Of a DNA stretch of 64,000 bases, positions 19,752 to 28,080 are shown piece after piece. The stretch comes from JAAUTY01 sp964397305 (GTDB taxonomy: Bacteria > Cyanobacteriota > Cyanobacteriia > Cyanobacteriales > Spirulinaceae). Each line of letters starts with the position of its first letter. The first letter of the stretch is position 1. The stretch lies in NCBI GenBank assembly GCA_964397305.1, contig CAYNIP010000007.1, positions 1 to 64,000 on the forward strand, written 5' to 3'. The notes under the pieces were generated by a model. The model was not told the origin of the DNA, searched no databases, and was given only the letters and a program-made list of their open reading frames with translations. The translations under genes were made by a program, and so were the position numbers.

Positions 19752-21020
19752 ATGCTGAATTTGGGTAAATGCTTTGGCTCGGCCCTGGCGATCGCGCTGC
19801 TCGGGCCCCTCGGTTTCCTGGGGGCGGCCCAGGCCGGACCCCTCCCCGACCAGGCCCAGGGAAAACAACTGCTCAGCGGCCCCTACAGCAACGACCTCCA
19901 AGCGGCCACCCTCTTCCAGCAAGCCTCGGTCAAATACCAGCAGCAAGACTACCGGGCGGCTGAGCGCACCCTGCGGGCAGCCTTGCAGGCCGATCCCCTG
20001 ATGGCGATGGGCTACTACCTGCTGGGCAATACCCTCTTGCAGCAGGACAAGATCGACGAAGCGATCCAGCAATACCAGCAGTCCACTATTCTCGATCCGG
20101 GTCTCGCGGCGGCCCACTATAACCTGGGGGTCGCCCTCTACCGCCAAGGCTTGCCTCAGCTTGCGGTCACGTCCTTCCAGCGGGCCGCAGCCCTGGATCG
20201 GGAATTTCCCGCTGCCGCCTACAATCTAGCCCTCGCCTACGATGCTCTAGGGCGCGATCGCGAGGCAGCCGAGGCCTACCGCCAGGCCCTCGATCTTGAT
20301 CCGACCAATGTGCAGGCCTACTACAACTTGGGTCTGATCGTCGCCCGGGAGGGGGTCCGTGGCGAGGCCGTGAACCTCTTTGAGCAGGCCCTGGACCTCG
20401 ATCCTGATTTTGCCCCCGCCCACTACCAGTTGGGGGTGCTCTACGCTGAGCGGGGGGATCTGGAGGCGGCCCGGGATGCCTTGGGGATTGCCGCTACCCT
20501 CGACCCCAACGATGCTCAGGCTCAGTACCAGCTCGGCCTCGTGTTCAACCAGCTTGATAATCCCGTCGCAGCGGCGGAGCGGCTGGCGATCGCCGCCCGC
20601 CTTGAGCCCAGCAACGCGATCGCCCATCAGCAAATGGGGGCCGCCCTCGTCCGCACGGGCAACAACCGCCGCGCCATCGAAGCTCTGGAGCAGGCGATCG
20701 CTCTCGATCCTGAGGAGCCGGTCAATTACTACAACCTGGGCATTGCCTACCAGCAAGAAGGTCTTCAGGAGGAGGCGATCTCGGCCTACCAGGACGCGAT
20801 TCGCCGTAACCCGGTGTTCGCTGACGCCTTCTATAACCTGGGCGATGCCTTCTACCAGCTCCAGCGCTACGAGGAAGCGATCGCTGTCCTGCGCCAGGCC
20901 CGCAGCCTTTTCCTGGGCGATCGCCGGCCCGAGCAGGCCCAGGAAGTGGAGGAATTTTTAACCGAGACCGTGATCCCCGCCCAAGAAGCGGCCCAGGCCG
21001 CAGCCGCGGGCCAACCCTAG
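19752..21020 (+). CDS. Exported TPR-repeat protein
   Basis: 422 aa. A signal peptide is apparent (KCFGSALAIALLGPLGFLGAAQAG). It is followed by about ten 34-residue tetratricopeptide repeats from residue ~50 to the end, with repeated AHYNLGVALYRQGLPQLAV, AYYNLGLIVAREG and FADAFYNLGDAFYQLQRYEE patterns. The tail is Ala-rich (AQEAAQAAAAGQP). It should be a periplasmic scaffold for protein interactions; the partner is unknown. It is followed 166 bp downstream by an SLH porin in the same direction, a possible functional link with outer-membrane assembly. Confidence 0.87.
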   Translation: MLNLGKCFGSALAIALLGPLGFLGAAQAGPLPDQAQGKQLLSGPYSNDLQAATLFQQASVKYQQQDYRAAERTLRAALQADPLMAMGYYLLGNTLLQQDKIDEAIQQYQQSTILDPGLAAAHYNLGVALYRQGLPQLAVTSFQRAAALDREFPAAAYNLALAYDALGRDREAAEAYRQALDLDPTNVQAYYNLGLIVAREGVRGEAVNLFEQALDLDPDFAPAHYQLGVLYAERGDLEAARDALGIAATLDPNDAQAQYQLGLVFNQLDNPVAAAERLAIAARLEPSNAIAHQQMGAALVRTGNNRRAIEALEQAIALDPEEPVNYYNLGIAYQQEGLQEEAISAYQDAIRRNPVFADAFYNLGDAFYQLQRYEEAIAVLRQARSLFLGDRRPEQAQEVEEFLTETVIPAQEAAQAAAAGQP

Positions 21021-21189
21021 CTAGCCGAGCTCGACTCTAGACCCCTGACCTCCTGCGGAATATTGGCTCGCCTGGACCTCTACAAGGCCCACGAACTGGA
21101 CACCGCACAGCGCTAAGCCTGCGTCTTTGCCCCAGGCAACCTGCTACTATAGCTCGCACAAACCAACGGGTAGTTAGGAGTGGGGAGTG

Positions 21190-22866
21190 ATGTACGCAAG
21201 GCAGTTACAACGGTCTCGCCCAGGGCCAGCAGTCCTGGGCCTAGGCCTAGCGCTTACGAGCCTGGCGCTCAGGCCTGGGAGCGCTGGCGCGGAGTTTGCG
21301 CCCTCTATGGGGCAAGTCAATGCGGTCTCGCAGTTGCGAGACGTGGAGCCGACGGACTGGGCCTACCAGGCCCTCAGCGACTTGAGCGATCGCTACAACT
21401 GCCTTGTGGGCTACCCCGACGGCCGCTTCCAGGGGCGGCGGGCCCTCAGCCGCTACGAGTTTGCCGCCGGTCTCAATGCCTGCTTGACCCAAATCGAGCG
21501 CCTTCTGCAAGGGGCGACCAGCGAAGTGGTCAGCCGCGCGGATCTCGAAACCCTGCAACAGCTAGGGCAGGCTTTTGGCAACGAACTGGCGGTGATGCGC
21601 GGCCGCATTGATGGGCTGACAGCCCGCGTGCGCGAGCTAGAAGTTACCCAGTTCTCCACCACCACGACCCTAGGCGGCGATGTCAGTCTGGCCCTCAGCA
21701 GCATCTGGGGCGGACGCAGCGTGACCGACATTGTGCGCGCCCCGGCCCGGATCGAGTCCGCCACGGTGTTTCAGTACCGCACCCGCTTGGATTTCAACAC
21801 CAGTTTTTTTGGGCCCGATCACTTGCGGCTGCGGCTCCAGGCGAGCAATGCGTCGCCGCTGTTGAGCTCGGGGGGCGATACTGGGGGCAGCAACCCCGCC
21901 CGCCTGCTGTTCAGCAACGACGGCCGCTTGGCGATTGATAATTCCAATGTCAACCAGAGCAATAACACCCTCTTCCTGGAGCAACTCCGCTATCGCTTCT
22001 CCCTGAGCGACTCCCTGCAAGCCCACCTCTTCGCCACCGGCGGCTCCCACTTCGACTACGCCAACACCTTCAATCCCTACCTGGACGCGGCTGAGGGCGG
22101 GCGGGGCGCCCTCTCCCGCTTTGGGCAGCACAACCCCCTCTATGGGATCGGCGGCAAGGGCGCTGGCCTGGGACTGAACTGGCGCTTGGGTGATCAGGTC
22201 CAGGTGGACCTAGGCTACTTGGCCAACCGGGCGGCGGCGGCGGAGGCTGGCCTGTTTGCCAGCAACTATTCAGCCTTAGTGCAAGTGGGCCTGGGGGAGG
22301 CGGGGCGCTGGGGCCTCGGTGTCAGTTACCTTCATGGTTATAGTGGCACAAATCAATTCCGTTTCGGGGGCGGTGGGGTCGCTACCGGCTCGTTTCAAGC
22401 CAACCTGATCCCCTTGGCCCTGGCTAGCAATGCCCGGATTCAGGAGCCGCGCCTCAATACCCCGATCAGCAGCAATTCCTATGGAATGCAGGGCTTTTAT
22501 ACCCTGAGCCCGGCAGTGACGCTCGCGGCTTGGGTGGGCTGGACTCAGGCGCGGCTGATCAACTTCGGTGATGCGGAGAGCTGGACCTATGCTCTGGCGC
22601 TGGCCTTCCCTGATCTGGGCCGTGAGGGCAACGTGGGGGCGGTGATCCTGGGAGCTGAGCCGACTCTGAAGGGGATCGAGGCGGGCGGTACTCCCTTCCC
22701 CGTCTTCGACCGTGATGATGTGCTCCATGTGGAGTTCCTCTACCGCTACCGCCTGACCGACCGCATGGCCCTCACCCCCGGCCTGCTTTGGCTCCCGGCC
22801 CTGAACCAAAACCGCGCCAATGATGATGTGGTGCTGTTTACCCTCCAGGCGGATTTCCAGTTCTGA
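21190..22866 (+). CDS. SLH-domain outer-membrane porin (iron-uptake porin type)
   Basis: 558 aa from the ATG at 21190 (a GTG one codon earlier is possible; AGGAG lies about 10 bases upstream). A cleavable signal precedes an SLH domain (about residues 40-95: LRDVEPTDWAYQALSDLSDRY, GYPDGRFQGRRALSRYEFAAGLN). A short coiled coil (GNELAVMRGRIDGLTARVRELE) and a long beta-barrel region ending in a C-terminal aromatic, LQADFQF, follow. This is the common cyanobacterial Som/OprB-like design, in which the SLH binds pyruvylated peptidoglycan-linked polysaccharide and the barrel forms the outer-membrane channel. Members are annotated as iron uptake porins; substrate here is not proven. Confidence 0.9.
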   Translation: MYARQLQRSRPGPAVLGLGLALTSLALRPGSAGAEFAPSMGQVNAVSQLRDVEPTDWAYQALSDLSDRYNCLVGYPDGRFQGRRALSRYEFAAGLNACLTQIERLLQGATSEVVSRADLETLQQLGQAFGNELAVMRGRIDGLTARVRELEVTQFSTTTTLGGDVSLALSSIWGGRSVTDIVRAPARIESATVFQYRTRLDFNTSFFGPDHLRLRLQASNASPLLSSGGDTGGSNPARLLFSNDGRLAIDNSNVNQSNNTLFLEQLRYRFSLSDSLQAHLFATGGSHFDYANTFNPYLDAAEGGRGALSRFGQHNPLYGIGGKGAGLGLNWRLGDQVQVDLGYLANRAAAAEAGLFASNYSALVQVGLGEAGRWGLGVSYLHGYSGTNQFRFGGGGVATGSFQANLIPLALASNARIQEPRLNTPISSNSYGMQGFYTLSPAVTLAAWVGWTQARLINFGDAESWTYALALAFPDLGREGNVGAVILGAEPTLKGIEAGGTPFPVFDRDDVLHVEFLYRYRLTDRMALTPGLLWLPALNQNRANDDVVLFTLQADFQF

Positions 22867-22935
22867 TCCGGAATCCTGCTAGCCAGAATGGGCGTTTTTC
22901 TGGAAACCGGATTCCCGAGGACCGCCGCTCTCACC

Positions 22936-25392
22936 TCAGGGGCTCAGGCCGTCGCCGACCAGCAGAAAGGCGGCCCAGTCTCGGGGGTTGGGGTACTGGG
23001 CTTGGGTGCGACGCAGGGCTTGGCGCAGGGCTTGGGCCTTGGTGGGTGGTATTCCCGCCGGGACGGGGCGCGATTCTCCTGCGGAGGCGCTCGGCGATGA
23101 TCCCTCCGGGACGCTACGCGAACGCGCCAATTCCTCATAAAAAGCCTGCATGAGCAGCGCGGTTGGTTGATCGGGAACCTTCCAGAGGGATACCACAACG
23201 CTGCGAGCCCCGGCGGCCAGGAAGGAGCGGGCTAGGCCCACGGCACCATCACCGGTGATGCGACCGCGCCCCGTATCGCAGGCACTGAGTACGGCGAGAT
23301 CGGCCTGGAGTTGGTGTTGGCTCACCTCGTTGGCGGTCAGGAACCCATCTTCAGCGGGAGCGGGGCCAGTAGCGGCCAGGGCGATCGCCCCCGGTGTGTC
23401 ACTCAGGGCCGCGACCTCGTTGAGCAGGCCGTGGGTGGCCAAGTGGATCAGGTGAGCACGCTCCAGTTGTTGGCTGACCGCCACTTCCGTGGCGCGATCG
23501 CCCAGCAAGGGCGCGGCCCCTAGGGCCGCCGCGATCGCCTGGGCCTCCACCTCGGTTCCCGGCAAGGGACTCAGGGGCTGGCTGGCTCCCGGTAGGGTCG
23601 GCATGGTCGGGTTGCCGACGACCAGGGCCGGGGGCGATCGCCAGGAGCCGGTCGCCGGCCGCCGTAGGGTCAAGTCCAGCACTTGCAGGGAGGGAGCGGC
23701 GATCAGGGTGTGGGTATCCACCAGGTAATGACCCTGAGGATCGCGGAGGGCGGCAAAGGGAACCAAGAACAGGACATCGTGGGGCACGATGACCACCGAG
23801 GCCTCGGGAGTGCGGGGCAGTTGGTCGGCGATCGGGGCTACCAACAGGTCGTAAAGCTGCGCCAGCAAGGCATCACTGCGCTGCCGAAGGCGACTGTTCA
23901 GGGCCCGGCGAAGGTCGGTGATCAGCTCCGGGAGGTCGCGATCGCCCAGCAGCGGCCGCAGGTCGGTGGCCTGGAAGGCGATCGCCCCATCCGGAGACAC
24001 CACCCAGGTGTATAGCTCCACGGTCTTGCCCTTGAGCTTGCCTTGGGCAATGAAGTTGCTGTCGGGAATCGTGGCAAACTCCACCAGGGTGGCCTGCTGT
24101 TGCCGAGCCAATTGCCGTAGGGCCGCCAGGGTGACATCAGGCTCTTCCCCCTGGCCGTGCAGCAAGGCCGCCAAGGCGCGGCTGCGGCCCCGCTCGGCCG
24201 CTTCTAGGGCGGCCTCGATCTTGCCCTGGGCCACTAGCACCTGCTGCAAGCGGGTGTAGGTGAGCACCTGGGTGTCGAAAATGGCGATGCGATCGCGATC
24301 GCTCAGATTGTCCCGCAGGGAGTCCAGCAACCTCAGGGCCGTGGCCAAAGCTTGGGCCGCCGCCGTCAGTTGGCCTTGCTGACGGTAGGTGTCGCCCAAG
24401 TTGTTGAGGGCTAGGGCCTCAAGGCGGCGATCGCCCAATTCCCGGGCCAGGGCCACTGCTTGGGCCTGGTCGCGAGCGGCGGCGTCCAGTTGGCCCAAGT
24501 TGGCCCGCACTAATCCCAAACCGCCGAGGGCGGCGGCCTCGAGGCGCAGGTCTTGGGTTTGTTGGGCGATCGCCAGGCTGCGCTCGTAGTTCTCTTGGGC
24601 GCGGGGGAAGTCCTGTTGCAGGTGGTAGGTTGCCCCCAGGTTATTCAGCAAGTTGGCTTGGGCGGCCACTTGCCCAACCGCGACCGCGACTCGCAGCGCC
24701 TGCTGGTAGAACTGGGCTGCTTGGGCGTAGTCGGCCCGATTGCCGGCCAGAATCCCCAGACTGTTGAGGGCCACCAGGGCCCCGGGGATGTCCTCCTGCT
24801 GACGGGCGGTGCTCAAGCTACTTTGGAGCAGGGTCTCGGCCTGGTCGTATTGCCCCAGGGCCTCATAGACGTTGCCCAAGTTGCCCTGCAAGCGACCAAC
24901 GCGGCGGGAGTCTCCGAGGGCTTGGCTCTGGGCGATCGCCTGCTGGTAGAAGTCGATGGCCGGAAGATAACGACCCAGGGTTTGGGCCAGGTTGCCCAAG
25001 TTGCCGAGGGCATTGGCCTGGGCGGGGCGATCGCCGACCTGGACCGCCAGTGTCACCAAAGCTTGGTAGTGCCCTCGAGCCGCCTCTAACTCCCCCAGGG
25101 TCTGCGATAGCAAGCCCAGCTTATCCCGAGCCAGCAACTCGCTGGCCGTATCGCCAGCCGCCTGGGCCAACTCTAGGGCCCGCTGCCAGCTCGCTTGCAC
25201 CGCGTCAAACTCCCCCTGCTGGTACTGCTGCTGGCCCAGTTGTAAGCAGTCGGGAGCTGTTGGGCAGCGCGAGACGGGTTGCGACAATGTTTCTGAACTG
25301 ACAGCCTGCACCCACGGCCCCCGCCCGAGGGCGAGAGCCAGCGTGAGCAGGACAAGACCGAGCCATTTCAACACTAAGGGGGGCCAGCGCAT
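22936..25392 (-). CDS. Secreted TPR-CHAT protein (caspase-like peptidase domain)
   Basis: 818 aa. The N-terminal signal-like stretch is WLGLVLLTLALALGRGPWVQAV; residues ~50-430 hold tetratricopeptide repeats (LGNLGNVYEALGQYDQAETL). The CHAT domain (about 470-810) has the likely catalytic pair His in HLATHGLLNE (about 654) and Cys in LSACDTGRG (about 705), and the conserved GARSVVVSLWKVPDQPTALLM. CHAT is the caspase/separase-fold peptidase group. It is 17 bp downstream of the TpsA-type exoprotein gene on the same strand, an association also known from other cyanobacteria. An oddity is a dispersed palindromic repeat (23079-23128) inserted in frame near the C terminus, encoding SRSVPEGSSPSASAGESRP between two CHAT elements. 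Confidence 0.9.
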   Translation of the reverse strand: MRWPPLVLKWLGLVLLTLALALGRGPWVQAVSSETLSQPVSRCPTAPDCLQLGQQQYQQGEFDAVQASWQRALELAQAAGDTASELLARDKLGLLSQTLGELEAARGHYQALVTLAVQVGDRPAQANALGNLGNLAQTLGRYLPAIDFYQQAIAQSQALGDSRRVGRLQGNLGNVYEALGQYDQAETLLQSSLSTARQQEDIPGALVALNSLGILAGNRADYAQAAQFYQQALRVAVAVGQVAAQANLLNNLGATYHLQQDFPRAQENYERSLAIAQQTQDLRLEAAALGGLGLVRANLGQLDAAARDQAQAVALARELGDRRLEALALNNLGDTYRQQGQLTAAAQALATALRLLDSLRDNLSDRDRIAIFDTQVLTYTRLQQVLVAQGKIEAALEAAERGRSRALAALLHGQGEEPDVTLAALRQLARQQQATLVEFATIPDSNFIAQGKLKGKTVELYTWVVSPDGAIAFQATDLRPLLGDRDLPELITDLRRALNSRLRQRSDALLAQLYDLLVAPIADQLPRTPEASVVIVPHDVLFLVPFAALRDPQGHYLVDTHTLIAAPSLQVLDLTLRRPATGSWRSPPALVVGNPTMPTLPGASQPLSPLPGTEVEAQAIAAALGAAPLLGDRATEVAVSQQLERAHLIHLATHGLLNEVAALSDTPGAIALAATGPAPAEDGFLTANEVSQHQLQADLAVLSACDTGRGRITGDGAVGLARSFLAAGARSVVVSLWKVPDQPTALLMQAFYEELARSRSVPEGSSPSASAGESRPVPAGIPPTKAQALRQALRRTQAQYPNPRDWAAFLLVGDGLSP
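23079..23128. repeat. Short dispersed palindromic repeat inside the CHAT gene
   Basis: CCTGCGGAGGCGCTCGGCGA...CCTCCGGGACGCTACGCGAA. The element resembles the one at 60952-60996 (GGGACGCTGCGCGAACACGA...TCTCCGCAGGA), in the class with GGGACGC...GCGAACGC cores common in cyanobacterial genomes. It is inserted without disturbing the reading frame. Confidence 0.75.
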
Positions 25393-25409
25393 CTCACCAA
25401 ATTCTGGGG

Positions 25410-27809
25410 CTAGTTCTGATTGGTGCAGGGCGATTCGCTGGCGGGGAGGTTCGGCAACTCCTCTCCGGCCGCCGCCCGTTCCAGGCCAGCGAGGGCAATC
25501 TCCAGAATCTGGCCCTTGTCTGCCTCCGGGACGCAGGCGATCGCCGCCGCCGTGCGTGTCTCCAGCGTGCTGGGGTTAAAGCTAACGGCCGGCGTCGCCC
25601 CCTCGGTCGCCGCCGGAGCCTGAGGAATCTCGGCCGTGAAAATATTGTTCAGCGGCAACACCAACACCCGAGGCGGAATGCTGTCGATCCCGATACCAAT
25701 CAAACCAACTGTCCCGCTACTGCTGCCCAAAGGTTGCCCTACCGTAAACTGATTGTCTTGCAGCAAGCGTAGGTGAATGAGTGTGTTACCGGTACCGACA
25801 ACTTTGGGCACGGGATCGCCTGCCAATTCCAGCACGAATTTACCACTGACAGTCGGAACAGCTGGAGCTACTAAATTGGGCACAGCCGCTGGGAAGGCAT
25901 AAAGACTGAGCGGAATATTGGTTGTCCCATCCGGCCCTGTGGCAACTGCAACCATTGGGTTGGTAGCACGAAAGCGAGCAGCGGTAATCGAAATTGTGCT
26001 ATCGCTCGTCTTGCCAACCTGACCGGCTTGAATGAAACCACCCCCCGCAGTATTACCAGTTAAATAGACGGTTCCTGAGGGAGCATTGAGCGCAATATGA
26101 TTACCAGCTCCGCCCGCATCCGAGAAATTGAGCCCAATATTAGCAACCCGCAAATCGCCGTTTACTGCTGTCAGTGTTACATTCCCAACATCTGCATTAT
26201 TAGCATTGTCAATCGTGCCAATTGTAAGACTAGCTCCCTGAATAGAAATACTGCGGCCTCCGGTGCTGATCCTATCATTAACATTCATGGAAAATGAGCC
26301 GATGCCATCACCATCCGCATCAGCGAGAAAGGCAATTGAACCAGTACCGGGGGCGAAGGTCAAGAAATCGTCCGTCAAATCCTCAATAGTGATATGACGA
26401 GTCGCTTGAATGATGATGTTTGTATTGCCCAGCAATCCTTCAATTTCAGATTCCCAAATAACTGTTGGCGCGGCATCGCCCGCGAGAACTTGACCATTGT
26501 CTCCACCAGGATTATTCCCAAACCAAGCGGTGAACCCCCCCAGATCGTCGCCGTCGCCAAGGCCATTGCGAATGAGAATATCAGTCGGATCGAGAAGGAG
26601 CGTGCCAAAGTGACCTTGGGGCGCGCTTGTATCGACTGCGCCACGGAAGATGAGCGTTTCTTTACCGGACACTTCCACGAAGCCACCATCGCCAGCCGTT
26701 GCGCCGCCGCGCGCGGTGATGTGGCCGAAGAAGCCGGTGGCTCGGTCAGCCCAGAGGATGATGCGGCCACCGTCGCCGCTGTCCAGAGCATTGGCTGCAA
26801 CCATCGAATGGGCATCGACATAGGTTTGCTGCGCTCGGTAGAGTTGGCCTTGGCCTTGGTAGTCGCCGCCGATGCGGATCGAGCCGCCGCCCGTTGCGCC
26901 GGAAGCGTCGATTGTGGCCCCGGAGAGAGCGACGCGATCGCCCAACACATCAATCTGACCGCCCCGACCCGTTGCCGCCGCCGTGGTCACCGTCCCGGCA
27001 ATCTCGGTCACTCCTGGCGGCCTGCCAGTCAACAGAGCTGGTAAGTCCAAGGCCGACACCGGCAACCCGTTGCCCTGCTCCGTGCGGGGCGGTTCGATTT
27101 CCAGGCTCAGTAAGTGGCCGGGTTGCGACAACCGCACCAAGCTTGTGCCAGGAACAGCACTGACTACGATCGTCCCTCCCGGCGCGGCGAGGGTGCCCGT
27201 ATGCGCGACACTGCCGCCGAGCAGGGCCAATTGTTGCCCAGGGGCAACACTTAAGGAACCCGCGTTCACCAGGGGAGCTGGACTAGCGAGGTCAAAGGCT
27301 AAGTGCGACGGCGTGCCGACCAACTGGGCCAACTCGAGGGGGCCGCTGGCGTTGAACCAGCCGCCGCCGTCGAAGCCGATCCCCGTGGCCGTGGTAGCGA
27401 CAAAATCGGCCGGTACGTTGAGGCTGGCCTGGGCTCCAAACAGCAACCCAGCCGGGTTCATGAGGTAAAGATGGGGCTGGCCGCCGGTCACTTGGATCAG
27501 GCCGTCGATCACGGAGGCTTCGCCGCCCACGACGCGGGCGAGGATCGTCCGGGTGCTGGGCTGAGCGAGGAAGTGGGCGATCTCGCCAGGGCTGAGGCCG
27601 AAGCGTTGAAAACTATGGAAGAGATTATCGCCGGCCTGGCTGCCACCGTGGAGAGTGTAGGTGGACCCATCGCTGTGGACGAGAGTGCCGATCCCATCGG
27701 CGGCGGGAACGATGGATTGGGCGATCGCGGGAGTCGCGATCGCCAAGCTGGCGATCGCGGCCACCAAAGAAGCATGGTGCAGCATACAGGGATGAGGTGG
27801 GGAATTCAA
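25410..27809 (-). CDS. TpsA-type exoprotein, filamentous-haemagglutinin N-terminal domain
   Basis: 799 aa. A signal peptide (HHASLVAAIASLAIATPAIA) leads into the two-partner-secretion domain (about residues 30-270): GSTYTLHGGSQAGDNLFHSF, LMNPAGLLFGAQASLNVPAD and ATTATGIGF are diagnostic. The rest is a predicted right-handed beta-helix with repeated Gly/Asp/Asn-rich turns (GGGSIRIGGDYQGQGQL, DLTDDFLTFAPGTGSIAFLA). It should be threaded across the outer membrane by a TpsB (FhaC-like) pore, which is not in the window. The C terminus ends with a Cys-containing region (ESPCTNQN). Start could be the ATG at 27785 (MLHHASLV). It likely forms an operon with the CHAT gene. Confidence 0.9.
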   Translation of the reverse strand: MNSPPHPCMLHHASLVAAIASLAIATPAIAQSIVPAADGIGTLVHSDGSTYTLHGGSQAGDNLFHSFQRFGLSPGEIAHFLAQPSTRTILARVVGGEASVIDGLIQVTGGQPHLYLMNPAGLLFGAQASLNVPADFVATTATGIGFDGGGWFNASGPLELAQLVGTPSHLAFDLASPAPLVNAGSLSVAPGQQLALLGGSVAHTGTLAAPGGTIVVSAVPGTSLVRLSQPGHLLSLEIEPPRTEQGNGLPVSALDLPALLTGRPPGVTEIAGTVTTAAATGRGGQIDVLGDRVALSGATIDASGATGGGSIRIGGDYQGQGQLYRAQQTYVDAHSMVAANALDSGDGGRIILWADRATGFFGHITARGGATAGDGGFVEVSGKETLIFRGAVDTSAPQGHFGTLLLDPTDILIRNGLGDGDDLGGFTAWFGNNPGGDNGQVLAGDAAPTVIWESEIEGLLGNTNIIIQATRHITIEDLTDDFLTFAPGTGSIAFLADADGDGIGSFSMNVNDRISTGGRSISIQGASLTIGTIDNANNADVGNVTLTAVNGDLRVANIGLNFSDAGGAGNHIALNAPSGTVYLTGNTAGGGFIQAGQVGKTSDSTISITAARFRATNPMVAVATGPDGTTNIPLSLYAFPAAVPNLVAPAVPTVSGKFVLELAGDPVPKVVGTGNTLIHLRLLQDNQFTVGQPLGSSSGTVGLIGIGIDSIPPRVLVLPLNNIFTAEIPQAPAATEGATPAVSFNPSTLETRTAAAIACVPEADKGQILEIALAGLERAAAGEELPNLPASESPCTNQN

Positions 27810-28028
27810 CAGGCCCGTGGGGCACTGCTGGGGAACGGGTAGGCAGCCTGATGAATCAGCATCGCCGGTCCAGGAAACGGCCGGTGGAGGAACCTAGCTG
27901 CCGCGATCGCGGCCTTATGTACTGGAGATCGGGCCCCAGGCTCCCACTCTTTGGCCTAAGCATAACGCTACCCTGACGCAGTGCCATCCCCTTTTCGTCG
28001 CGTGGGAGGCCCCCCGCCGCAGCCGAAC

Positions 28029-28052
28029 GGGATCGGGGTTGAGCCCGATCCC
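28029..28052 (-). terminator. Perfect 9-bp hairpin after the ThDP decarboxylase gene
   Basis: GGGATCGGG, a 6-base loop, then CCCGATCCC, 29 bp beyond the stop codon. There is no uridine tract, so it may be a processing or Rho-type 3' structure and not an intrinsic terminator. Confidence 0.4.
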
Positions 28053-28080
28053 TAGAAGTTCGAGCAAGGCTCGGAGCGAG

